Shown here piece by piece: positions 27,866 to 35,852 of a stretch of 64,000 bases of DNA. Positions within the stretch are counted from its first letter, which is position 1; the number at the start of each line of letters is the position of its first letter. Below the pieces are notes generated by a model, which saw only the letters and a program-made list of their open reading frames with translations, was not told where the DNA came from and made no database searches. Source of the stretch: Spirosoma rigui (GTDB lineage: Bacteria; Bacteroidota; Bacteroidia; Cytophagales; Spirosomataceae); contig NZ_CP020105.1 of the NCBI RefSeq assembly GCF_002067135.1, positions 4,154,001 to 4,218,000 of the forward strand, in the 5' to 3' direction. Both the position numbers and the translations under genes were made by a program.

Positions 27866-28006
27866 TTATGCTTTATCCTCGGCGGGTGCAGTTACTGCTG
27901 CGGGTGCCTTTGGAGCCGTCGACTTACTCGTTACCCGGGGGCGCGTGTTGCCGTGGGAGCCAACCGAAATCTTACCTCTGCGTGTCTTGATGTCTCCTCT
28001 TCCCAT
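27866..28006 (-). CDS. 30S ribosomal protein bTHX
   Basis: Very short gene of 46 codons. The translation starts MGRGDIKTRRGKISVGSHGN and continues TRPRVTSKST, then an Ala/Pro-rich tail ending PAEDKA. The first 25 residues match the bTHX family (small basic protein bound at the top of the 30S head, first seen in Thermus), whose Bacteroidota members begin M-G-K-G-D-x-K-T-x-R-G-K-I. It is highly basic in the N-terminal half. The Ala-rich tail is an extension over the Thermus protein. It ends 10 bp before the shared 29-bp palindrome. Confidence 0.9.
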   Translation of the reverse strand: MGRGDIKTRRGKISVGSHGNTRPRVTSKSTAPKAPAAVTAPAEDKA

Positions 28007-28130
28007 GATCTGAGCGTCGTTTAGTAGTCAGTTAACTCGTGTATTTTCGGGAAGGTACGCTATTAAATCCGGTATTAACCAGTCGTCGGGCTTCGTATCT
28101 TTACCAGCCTCACCGAATTCCCCTCGTTTC

Positions 28131-29510
28131 ATGCCGTATCGCTACACCATTCATCAAACGAATTACGTATTTGATGACCTCAAAACGTTACTTGCCCGCG
28201 CTACGCCCCCGCGGTCGGGCGACCAGTTGGCGGGTGTGGCGGCCCGGTCGGCGGAGGAACGCGTAGCAGCCCAGATGGCCCTCGCCGACCTGCCCGTCAC
28301 GACGTTCCTGAACGAAGCCGTCATTCCCTATGAACAGGATGAGGTAACCCGGCTCATTATCGACACGCACGATACAAACGCATTTGCCCCCATCCGCCAT
28401 CTGACGGTGGGTGAACTTCGCGATTTCTTACTCGCCGACACCACAACCACAATGACCCTCGCTCAACTGAGTCCGGGCCTGACTCCTGAGCTGGTGGCAG
28501 CCGTCTCGAAGCTCATGCGCAATCAGGATCTGATTACTGTTTCGGCAAAGTGTAACGTGGTAACCCGATTTCGGTCCACGATTGGGTTACGGGGACGGCT
28601 GAGTACCCGCCTGCAACCCAACCACCCGACCGACGACGCCCGTGGGATTGCCGCCAGCCTGGTCGACGGGTTGTTGTATGGCGCAGGAGATGCCGTCATT
28701 GGTATCAACCCCGCCACCGACCATGTTCAAACGACGGTACGGCTGCTGGAAATGATCGATGCCGTGCGCGAGCGGTTTGCCATTCCGACCCAGTCGTGCG
28801 TGCTCAGCCACCTGACCACTACGTTGCAGGCCATCGAACAGGGCGCGCCAGTGGATCTGGCGTTCCAGAGTATCGGCGGCACCGAAGCCGTAAACGCATC
28901 CTTCGGCGTGAATCTCGCCCTGCTACGCGAAGGCCAGCAAGCCACCCTGTCGCTAAACCGGGGTACGGTGGGGCAGAACGTTATGTACTTTGAAACAGGA
29001 CAGGGCAGTGCGTTATCGGCCAACGCACACCACGGCCTCGATCAGCAAACGGCCGAAGTACGGGCCTATGCCGTAGCCCGGGCTTTTGACCCCTTCCTGG
29101 TCAACTCGGTCGTAGGCTTCATCGGTCCCGAATACCTCTTCAACAGCAAGCAGATAATCCGGGCCGGGCTGGAAGATCACTGCTGCGGAAAGCTCATGGG
29201 CTTGCCCATGGGCGTCGACGTGTGCTATACAAACCACGCCGAAGCCGACCAGGACGACATGGACACCCTGCTCACCCTACTGGGCGTGGCGGGCGTGACG
29301 TTCATTATGGGGATTCCCGGTGCCGACGATGTTATGCTGCACTACCAGAGCACCAGCTTTCACGATTCGCTCTATATTCGCGACGTACTCAATCTGCGCC
29401 CGGCACCCGAGTTTGACGCCTGGCTGCTGCGCATGGGCCTGCTCGACGAGCGGGGAAAACTGGTGCCTGTCCAGGCGGGGCACCGCCTGCTGGCGGGCGT
29501 AACGGGTTAA
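28131..29510 (+). CDS. eutB: ethanolamine ammonia-lyase large subunit EutB
   Basis: Adenosylcobalamin-dependent lyase subunit converting ethanolamine to acetaldehyde and ammonia; 459 residues against about 453 in E. coli. Active-site residues known from E. coli EutB line up: Arg160 and Gln162 in TRLQPNHPTDD, Asn193 in GINPATD, Glu288 in MYFETGQGSA and Asp363 in GVDVCYTNHAEAD. The small subunit EutC, normally encoded immediately downstream and needed for the cobalamin site, is absent: a 26-bp palindrome and then a convergent gene follow. No microcompartment genes or cobalamin riboswitch are visible. EutC may lie elsewhere in the genome. Confidence 0.95.
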   Translation: MPYRYTIHQTNYVFDDLKTLLARATPPRSGDQLAGVAARSAEERVAAQMALADLPVTTFLNEAVIPYEQDEVTRLIIDTHDTNAFAPIRHLTVGELRDFLLADTTTTMTLAQLSPGLTPELVAAVSKLMRNQDLITVSAKCNVVTRFRSTIGLRGRLSTRLQPNHPTDDARGIAASLVDGLLYGAGDAVIGINPATDHVQTTVRLLEMIDAVRERFAIPTQSCVLSHLTTTLQAIEQGAPVDLAFQSIGGTEAVNASFGVNLALLREGQQATLSLNRGTVGQNVMYFETGQGSALSANAHHGLDQQTAEVRAYAVARAFDPFLVNSVVGFIGPEYLFNSKQIIRAGLEDHCCGKLMGLPMGVDVCYTNHAEADQDDMDTLLTLLGVAGVTFIMGIPGADDVMLHYQSTSFHDSLYIRDVLNLRPAPEFDAWLLRMGLLDERGKLVPVQAGHRLLAGVTG

Positions 29511-29520
29511 GGCCGTAAAC

Positions 29521-29580
29521 GGCGGTGGCCCATCGTGCGGATTATCTTGATAACGATAATCCGCACGATGGGCCACCGCC
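29521..29580. terminator. 26-bp perfect inverted repeat after eutB
   Basis: Arms 29521-29546 and 29555-29580 are perfectly complementary with an 8-nt loop. There is no good T-run on either side, so it may act as a bidirectional barrier or mRNA-stabilising hairpin rather than a classical terminator. Lies between convergent eutB and the GH43 gene. Confidence 0.75.
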
Positions 29581-29600
29581 CAACGCTGATTGGGAAAGCA

Positions 29601-30596
29601 CTATTTCAACGCTCGTGCCGACACCCCTTCTTTCGTAATTTTTACAGGCTGGATGTTACCCGCTGCGTCAAACGACATCCGGTCGATGCAGGTTTCGCGG
29701 TGGTTACCGTCCGTTTCGGTGAGCGGCCGGCGGTGGTAAACAATGTACCATTCATCCGTTCCGGGCACCTGGATTACGGAGTGGTGCCCGGCCCCCGTAG
29801 CAACCGCCGGGTCCTGCTGGAGGATTTTACCCACCCGCTCGAAGGGGCCAAAGGGTGACGACGCAACGGCATAGGCCACCGAGTAGTCAGGGCCTGTCCA
29901 TCCACCCTCCGACCACATGAAGTAATACTTCCCGTTCCGAATAAACATCACCGGTCCTTCAACGTAGCCTTTGGGCGTGACCTCGCGAAACGTAGTGCCA
30001 TCGGTAAAAGGGATAAATCCGGTAAAATCGTCCTTCAGCCGGGCAATGTTGCAGTGGCCCCAGCCCCCATAAATCAGGTAATAGGCACCGTCTTTATCCT
30101 TGAAAACAAACTGATCGATGGGCTGGGCCTTGTTATGAATCTGCCCGACGAGCGGTTTACCCAGGTAATCCCGAAACGGTCCGGCCGGGTTATCTGCTAC
30201 GGCGACACCAATCCCGCCCACCTCTTTCTTATCGTCGTGAATGTCGTTGGCTCCGAAGAAAAGGTAGTACTTACCCCCCTTTTCTACGATGGCCGGTGCC
30301 CACAACGCCCGCTTCACCCAGCGAACGGCAGTCGTGTCGACAATAGACGGGTGTTTCGTCCAATGCACCAGGTCGGGCGAGGAAAAAGCGTCCAGCTTCA
30401 CCTGCTCGTTGTAGGGCGCGGAGTAGGTTGGGTAAACCCAATACTGCTTATTGAAGATAACCCCCTCGGGATCGGCATACCAGCCTTTCACGATAGGATT
30501 CCCCGACGTTGCAGCCGTCTTTGGGGCCTGCGCAAGAACACCGGTCATGAGCAGCGAAAATGCCAGCGATCCAACGAAACGTTGTTTTGTTACCAT
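29601..30596 (-). CDS. exported glycoside hydrolase family 43 protein
   Basis: Five-bladed propeller hydrolase of 331 residues with a signal peptide (about 1-23, ending VLAQA). Family residues: the catalytic base Asp in GWYADPEGVIF, the pKa-modulating Asp in QPIDQFVFKDKDG and the acid Glu in YVEGPVMFIRNG. GH43 enzymes cleave alpha-L-arabinosides or beta-D-xylosides of plant polysaccharides; which one is not clear. The start at 30596 was chosen as the ATG that begins the signal peptide. No SusC/SusD pair lies nearby, so it is not in a classical polysaccharide utilisation locus. Confidence 0.88.
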   Translation of the reverse strand: MVTKQRFVGSLAFSLLMTGVLAQAPKTAATSGNPIVKGWYADPEGVIFNKQYWVYPTYSAPYNEQVKLDAFSSPDLVHWTKHPSIVDTTAVRWVKRALWAPAIVEKGGKYYLFFGANDIHDDKKEVGGIGVAVADNPAGPFRDYLGKPLVGQIHNKAQPIDQFVFKDKDGAYYLIYGGWGHCNIARLKDDFTGFIPFTDGTTFREVTPKGYVEGPVMFIRNGKYYFMWSEGGWTGPDYSVAYAVASSPFGPFERVGKILQQDPAVATGAGHHSVIQVPGTDEWYIVYHRRPLTETDGNHRETCIDRMSFDAAGNIQPVKITKEGVSARALK

Positions 30597-30681
30597 GGTG
30601 AAAGAGGTATCCCGGACGGCCACATCCGGGTATGGTGGCTTATTTTAGACCCGGACGTGGCCGTCCGGGACGCGGGTCCCC

Positions 30682-31683
30682 TTATACCGGAATCTGCTCG
30701 AAGACAACGGCGGGTTGAGACGCGTCTTTAAAGGCTTTGCGGGGCCGGATGTTAAGTGTTTGAAACAGCTGCTGGTCGAGGTCCTCGCCGGGGTTGGGCG
30801 TGGTCAGGAGTTTGTCGCCGGCAAAGATCGAATTGGCACCCGCCAGGAAACACAAGGCCTGCTCTTCGGTGTTCATCCGAACCCGGCCCGCCGACAGACG
30901 TACCATGGCTTTCGGCATAATGATCCGGGCGGTCGCGATCATACGGATCATTTCCCAAACGGATACGCGTGGCTGGTCTTCCAGCGGGGTACCTTCTACC
31001 GGAACGAGCGCATTGACCGGTACCGACTCCGGATGCTGGGGCAGCGTTGCCAGCGTATGCAGCATCCCAATCCGGTCGGTATCCGACTCACCCATGCCGA
31101 TGATGCCGCCCGAACATACCGAAATACCCGCTTTGCGGGCGTGGCCCAGCGTGTCTAACCGGTCATCGTAGGTGCGGGTGCTGATGATATCGCCGTAGTA
31201 TTCTTCGCTTGTGTCGAGGTTGTGGTTGTAGGCGTACAGACCGGCATCCTTCAGTTTCTGCGCCTGGCTTTCGGTGAGCATACCGAGGGTACAGCACACT
31301 TCGAGACCCATCTCATTCACCCCCTGTACCATGGTCAGCACCTTGTCAAAGTCGCTGTTGTCCCGCACTTCGCGCCAGGCGGCACCCATGCAAAAACGCG
31401 TGCTACCCGTGTCTTTTGCGCGCTGTGCTGCCGTCAGTACCTCATCGACCTCCATTAGCTTATGCACTTTCACCGCCGTATGGTAGCGGGCGGCCTGTGG
31501 GCAATAAGCACAGTCTTCGGGGCAGCCACCCGTTTTGACCGATAGCAGCGTGCATACCTGTACTTCCTGCGGATCATGGTTTTCGCGGTGAACGGTGGCA
31601 GCCCGGTACATTAAATCGAGTACGGGCGAATTGTATATATCGGCGATTTCGGCGCGCGTCCAGTCGGTACGGAGAGCAGTCAT
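30682..31683 (-). CDS. bioB: biotin synthase BioB
   Basis: Radical SAM enzyme inserting sulphur into dethiobiotin, 333 residues. The [4Fe-4S] Cys triad is Cys54, Cys58 and Cys61 in [10 protein letters not shown]; the later motifs [18 protein letters not shown] and RLSAGR are also present, the Arg of the last one being a ligand of the [2Fe-2S] cluster in the family. Other biotin genes are not in the window. It has its own promoter. Confidence 0.97.
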   Translation of the reverse strand: MTALRTDWTRAEIADIYNSPVLDLMYRAATVHRENHDPQEVQVCTLLSVKTGGCPEDCAYCPQAARYHTAVKVHKLMEVDEVLTAAQRAKDTGSTRFCMGAAWREVRDNSDFDKVLTMVQGVNEMGLEVCCTLGMLTESQAQKLKDAGLYAYNHNLDTSEEYYGDIISTRTYDDRLDTLGHARKAGISVCSGGIIGMGESDTDRIGMLHTLATLPQHPESVPVNALVPVEGTPLEDQPRVSVWEMIRMIATARIIMPKAMVRLSAGRVRMNTEEQALCFLAGANSIFAGDKLLTTPNPGEDLDQQLFQTLNIRPRKAFKDASQPAVVFEQIPV

Positions 31684-31708
31684 GTAGTCGTAAGTCTATA
31701 GTATTAAC

Positions 31709-31740
31709 TCAAAAGTAGTTGATGGGTACGTTTGGGGCAA
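31709..31740 (-). promoter_or_regulatory. bioB promoter, TTG-N20-TACTTTTG
   Basis: On the minus strand the -7 box TACTTTTGA (31709-31717) lies 26 bp before the ATG, and a TTG (31738-31740) 20 bp upstream provides a -33 element. Best complete Bacteroidota promoter in the window. Confidence 0.7.
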
Positions 31741-31741
31741 T

Positions 31742-32956
31742 TTATTTCATGCCAAACAATACCCGCATCAACCGGAAGGGACGTATCAGTAGCAGATAGA
31801 GTCCCGCGCAAACAATTAGAGACGAAAGACTTACGACCAGAAAACCATCATAAACCCCCAAATTGGTTTTTGTCAAAACGGCGTACCCAATCAGCACGAT
31901 AACCGTCTGGTGGAGGATGTAAAACGGGTAAACAGCTTCGTTGAGGTGCTTGCGCACTGGCTTGTCGATGTTCAGGTAACGATAGCTGTAGCCAACCGAC
32001 ATCAGCACCGAAAACCAGGTCAGGCAAAGCCCGTTGAAGCTGAACAGGGTTCGACTCAGTACGGAGCCGTCAATGACATCACTACTGAAACCGGCCCGTA
32101 CGCCGTATAAGATCAGGCTGCAAACGAGCGTCGCGGCAAGATAGATACGGCGCTGGTCGGCCACTATCTGCCAGAACGACCGGCGGCTGATGAGAAGGTA
32201 GCCCAGCCAGAAGAGCAATAGATTCTGGACAAAATAGGCCCAGTCGTCAATAAGAGCGTGGGTTTCGCTGGGAAAGAAGCCACCCAGTGCCACATCGTTC
32301 AGCAGCAGCAGGCCCGCCAGCAGCAAGGCGCCACCCGGCCGCGCAATGAGCCGTCCCACCCGGTCAGTAAACCGTTGCCCGGCTTCGCCCCGCAGCCACC
32401 GGAACACAGGGATGCTCAGCAGGGAATAGAAAAACAGGTAGCAGATGAACCATAGGTGATGCCAGCTAAAGGCGCCACCCGTTCCCCCGTCGTGATACGG
32501 CTCGAACCCGAACACGTGGGGATAAAATTCGGCGTAGCTGCCGCTGAACCGGCCCCGGAAAATCCATTCGGTGTAGATCTGGGGCGGCACGATGACGAAC
32601 ATACCGAACAGCAGCGGGATGAAGAGCCGCCGAACGCGCTCCCCGGAAAAGGCACTGAAGGACCGTCGCCGAAGCGCGAAATAGGCACCACCACCAGAAA
32701 TGAAAAACAACAGCGGCATGCGCCAGCGGTGGAGCCACCGCATGACCTGTTCCATAAGGATACTGTGCTCCGTGCTTTTTATGTGCCAGCCCCACGATAC
32801 GTAGATCATGCCGGTATGGTAGAAAAGCAGCGTTATGATGGCAATAATACGTAGCCAGTCGAGGTCATAGCGCCGTTCGCCGGGGGCCGCCAGCGGGAGC
32901 AAATCCGGAATGATTGTTGGAGCAGGCGTTGAGCGAAGGTGCTGAACCGGTTTCAT
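31742..32956 (-). CDS. acyltransferase family membrane protein (acyltransferase 3 type)
   Basis: Integral membrane protein of 404 residues with about ten helices. The N-terminal pattern DLDWLRIIAIITLLFYHTG contains the conserved His of this family, followed by RMPLLFFISGGGAYFALRRR. Such proteins O-acylate or O-succinylate sugars of envelope polymers (OPG, LPS O-antigen and others); the acceptor here is unknown. It lies 112 bp downstream of the membrane AraC regulator on the same strand and may be its target. Confidence 0.87.
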   Translation of the reverse strand: MKPVQHLRSTPAPTIIPDLLPLAAPGERRYDLDWLRIIAIITLLFYHTGMIYVSWGWHIKSTEHSILMEQVMRWLHRWRMPLLFFISGGGAYFALRRRSFSAFSGERVRRLFIPLLFGMFVIVPPQIYTEWIFRGRFSGSYAEFYPHVFGFEPYHDGGTGGAFSWHHLWFICYLFFYSLLSIPVFRWLRGEAGQRFTDRVGRLIARPGGALLLAGLLLLNDVALGGFFPSETHALIDDWAYFVQNLLLFWLGYLLISRRSFWQIVADQRRIYLAATLVCSLILYGVRAGFSSDVIDGSVLSRTLFSFNGLCLTWFSVLMSVGYSYRYLNIDKPVRKHLNEAVYPFYILHQTVIVLIGYAVLTKTNLGVYDGFLVVSLSSLIVCAGLYLLLIRPFRLMRVLFGMK

Positions 32957-33068
32957 GTAGGCGATCGTTTGGTTGATGGCCCAAAAGTGGCCTGACGCGC
33001 GCCAAACCCGCTATCTGCCGATGTTCTCGCAGTTCGTGCCGACCGGGATGAAGTTGAGCAAAGAGCGA

Positions 33069-34271
33069 TCAGCGCCGGTCGGGGGTGGGCTGCGGCTGCG
33101 CAACAGCCTCCCGAAACTGGGCCGGTGTTTGGTGCAGCAGGCGCTTGAAAGCGGTGTGAAAAGCCGATGGTGAGTTGTACCCGACCCGTTCGGCAATTTC
33201 ATCGATCTTAAGATGGGCTGTCGCCGGATCGCGCAGCAGGTTCTGTGCTTCCGTAATCCGGTGGGTAGCGAGCCAGTCGAAGAAATTCTGCCCCAGGCGA
33301 TTGTTAAGCAGTTGCGACAGGTGGTGCGGACTGGTATGCAACTGAGCAGCCAGCCTGGGCAGTGAGAGGTCGCTCTGCAGGTAGGGCTTTTCGGTTGCGA
33401 GCAGCCCGGTCAGTCGCGTGAGTACGGCGTCTTCCACTTCTCCGGACAGCGCCGACTTCTCATATTTTTTCCTGGGTTCCACGACCCGTTCCGGTGCGGG
33501 TTCATCGGGTATAGACGCGGGCGGTACGGGTTCCGGCTCAAAAAAAGAAGAACCGCGCATCACCAGGAAACTGGCGGTGTAGATCGTCATGGCCATGTAG
33601 GTCGCCAGCAGGTAATCGCCAAGGTCCTCCTTGAACTGCGTTTTTACGAGCACGATCAACAGCGGGACGACGGCAAACAGCAAACTCAACAACCGTAATG
33701 CCCCCCTGTTCATGGACTGCTGCCGGTTGGCACGCCGGATGACGAGCAGGGCCAGCCCGGCATAAATAAGGCAACTCAGCAGGGTCATCTCGTTTACGAG
33801 ATGACGCAGGCCCGTAAAGTCTTCCCGCATGTAGGGCCGCATCGGAACAAACGGCAGTTCCGGATGCATGGAATCGAGGTAGGAGTTGTACTTGAACTCA
33901 ATGGGCTGATAGATCCAGGTGACCGCATTGACGAGCCAGATCGCGGACGGCAGCAGATGCAGGCCCCACCGGGGAGGCAACCGGTGGTTAACGCGGCCGA
34001 ACACAAAGAAGTAGAACAGCGGTCCCAAGAGAAAGTTGAACGGCTCGGCAAAGTCCACCGTCCACAAGGCGCGGAACGTATAGTTCGTATGGTTCAGGAA
34101 AATTTCGGCGCTAATGGCTGACAGCGACAGCATGAACCAGCCCAGGCAGCGGTTGGCCACACGCCGACGCCGGCTACCGGATAGGAAAAACGCACTGAGA
34201 AAGAGTCCCTGCGCCACCCCCAGCAGGATGACTAACGCAAACACGTCGAGATGAATGGGAAGAGTCTGCAT
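33069..34271 (-). CDS. membrane-anchored AraC-type transcriptional regulator
   Basis: Protein of 400 residues: seven predicted transmembrane helices in residues about 10-240, a cytoplasmic linker, and a C-terminal AraC helix-turn-helix domain (about 290-390; LPRLAAQLHTSPHHLSQLLN and IDEIAERVGYNSPSAFHTAF). This one-component layout is frequent in Bacteroidota. The signal sensed through the membrane part is unknown. Related in design to the regulator at 47.9 kb. The nearest downstream gene is the acyltransferase. Confidence 0.9.
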   Translation of the reverse strand: MQTLPIHLDVFALVILLGVAQGLFLSAFFLSGSRRRRVANRCLGWFMLSLSAISAEIFLNHTNYTFRALWTVDFAEPFNFLLGPLFYFFVFGRVNHRLPPRWGLHLLPSAIWLVNAVTWIYQPIEFKYNSYLDSMHPELPFVPMRPYMREDFTGLRHLVNEMTLLSCLIYAGLALLVIRRANRQQSMNRGALRLLSLLFAVVPLLIVLVKTQFKEDLGDYLLATYMAMTIYTASFLVMRGSSFFEPEPVPPASIPDEPAPERVVEPRKKYEKSALSGEVEDAVLTRLTGLLATEKPYLQSDLSLPRLAAQLHTSPHHLSQLLNNRLGQNFFDWLATHRITEAQNLLRDPATAHLKIDEIAERVGYNSPSAFHTAFKRLLHQTPAQFREAVAQPQPTPDRR

Positions 34272-34607
34272 TGAAACGAGCGAATATGCCCCGGCAAGGT
34301 ACTAAAAAAACGCGCCGGGGAAAGGCGACGCAATTCGTTGCGGGCACGTAGCAACTAGGACAAGTTATAAAACGAGTTGCTGCCATATCTACGTATTTTT
34401 CGACGGGAAGCACCGCTACGAATGGTTAAAAGAAGCATTTGCCCGGTAATCGATCACCGTTTGGCTTCGGCGCGCACAGACAGAAATTTTACATATTATA
34501 TGGTTTTTTCTGCACTCAGCAAATTTAATTTATAATAATTCCATAAAATCAGTAAGAAATACGGTTTAGACCCCTATCTACCTCTATAAATTATGGCTAA
34601 GCCACAT
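34272..34607. other. AT-rich divergent promoter region between the AraC regulator and glutamine synthetase
   Basis: Part of a 395-bp gene-free stretch. The part from about 34480 is strongly AT-rich. No sigma-54 site, riboswitch or ORF is evident; the only clear signal is the -7 box at 34608. Confidence 0.45.
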
Positions 34608-34616
34608 TATATTTGC
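34608..34616 (+). promoter_or_regulatory. -7 box TATATTTGC of the GSII gene
   Basis: Exact TAnnTTTGC match, 50 bp before the ATG at 34667; rules out the longer frame from 34613. Confidence 0.65.
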
Positions 34617-34666
34617 TGAACGTATCGAAACAAAACCCAAATCTGATCAAATCCACCTGTACAATC

Positions 34667-35698
34667 ATGGCAAAGTCTAAGTTAGAGTACATTTGGCTCG
34701 ATGGCTACAAGCCCACCCAAAGCCTGCGTTCAAAAACCAAAATCGAAGCTGATTTCTCCGGTAACCTTGAAGATTGCCCCATGTGGTCGTTCGACGGTTC
34801 CTCGACCGAACAGGCCGCCGGTGGTTCGTCGGACTGCTTGCTGAAGCCCGTTTTCATCTGCCCAGACCCACTCCGCAAGAATGCATTTCTTGTAATGTGT
34901 GAGGTGTTGAATGCCGACGGTACCGCTCACCCAACCAACGGCCGCGCCACGATTGAAGATGACGATAACGATTTCTGGTTTGGTTTCGAGCAGGAGTACT
35001 TCCTGTGGGATACCGAAACTGACAAACCCCTGGGCTTCCCGGCTGAAGGGTTTCCAACCCGCCCACAAGGCCCTTACTATTGCTCGGTTGGCGCGCAGAA
35101 CGCCTTCGGTCGCGACATCGTTGAAGAACACCTCGATGCTTGCCTCGATGCTGGCCTGAACGTTGAAGGGATCAATGCTGAGGTAGCCACGGGTCAGTGG
35201 GAGTTCCAGATTTTTGCTAAAGGTGCCCGCGACGCCGGTGACCAGATCTGGGTAGCGCGCTACCTCCTGGAGCGCATCGGTGAGTCCTATGGCGTATCGA
35301 TCAACTGGCACTGCAAGCCCCTGGGCGACACCGACTGGAACGGCTCGGGTATGCACGCCAACTTCTCGAACACGGCCCTGCGCACGGCGGGTAACAAAGA
35401 TACGTATGACACCATCTGCCAGGCGTTCTCGCCCGCCGATGTGATCAAAGCGCACATCGACGTATACGGTGCCGACAATGAAATGCGTTTGACGGGTAAA
35501 CACGAAACCCAGTCCATCGACCAGTTCTCCTACGGTGTATCTGACCGGGGCGCGTCGATTCGTATCCCCATCGCTACGGTGGAACGCGGCTGGAAGGGCT
35601 GGCTCGAAGACCGTCGGCCCAACTCGGCGGCCGATCCGTACAAAGTGGCGGCCGTTATCATCAAAACCGTCAAATCGGCCGAAATAGTCGCTGCCTAG
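34667..35698 (+). CDS. glnA: glutamine synthetase, type II (eukaryote-like)
   Basis: Condenses ammonia and glutamate to glutamine with ATP; 343 residues, the short GSII length. Motifs: the beta-grasp start LEYIWLDGYKPTQSLRSKT, WSFDGSSTEQA, the metal site in FGFEQEYFLWD, the NWHCKPLGDTDWNGSGMH region and the final RIPIATVERGWKGWLEDRRP. It lacks the adenylylation loop Tyr of GSI, so covalent control by GlnE is not expected. Adjacent to the unrelated GSIII gene with a terminator between them. Confidence 0.95.
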   Translation: MAKSKLEYIWLDGYKPTQSLRSKTKIEADFSGNLEDCPMWSFDGSSTEQAAGGSSDCLLKPVFICPDPLRKNAFLVMCEVLNADGTAHPTNGRATIEDDDNDFWFGFEQEYFLWDTETDKPLGFPAEGFPTRPQGPYYCSVGAQNAFGRDIVEEHLDACLDAGLNVEGINAEVATGQWEFQIFAKGARDAGDQIWVARYLLERIGESYGVSINWHCKPLGDTDWNGSGMHANFSNTALRTAGNKDTYDTICQAFSPADVIKAHIDVYGADNEMRLTGKHETQSIDQFSYGVSDRGASIRIPIATVERGWKGWLEDRRPNSAADPYKVAAVIIKTVKSAEIVAA

Positions 35699-35748
35699 TT
35701 TCTCATAAACCTCCATCAGGGCTTTCAGCCACTGACAGGGTTCCCTGG

Positions 35749-35780
35749 AAAGCCCGATTACTGACGTGATCGGGCTTTTT
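35749..35780 (+). terminator. intrinsic terminator after GSII
   Basis: Perfect 10-bp stem (35749-35758 with 35769-35778) followed by T-run; separates the two glutamine synthetase transcripts. Confidence 0.88.
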
Positions 35781-35807
35781 CATGCGCGCTCATGCCTGCT
35801 TTTTTCT

Positions 35808-35816
35808 TATGTTTGA
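35808..35816 (+). promoter_or_regulatory. -7 box TATGTTTGA of the GSIII gene
   Basis: Matches TAnnTTTG, 36 bp before the ATG at 35853. Shows GSIII has its own promoter. Confidence 0.6.
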
Positions 35817-35852
35817 TTGAATTTACTTCATCCTAAACCACGTACTTATTTT

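Noticed and set aside
28025-28130. Cobalamin riboswitch before eutB
   Set aside because: The spacer is too short and lacks the conserved B12-box; only a weak TATCTTTAC box is seen.
29601-30596. Polysaccharide utilisation locus around the GH43 gene
   Set aside because: No SusC/SusD pair or further glycosidases flank it.
34730-35716. 328-codon open frame antisense to glutamine synthetase
   Set aside because: Lies entirely over a conserved gene with clear family motifs on the other strand.
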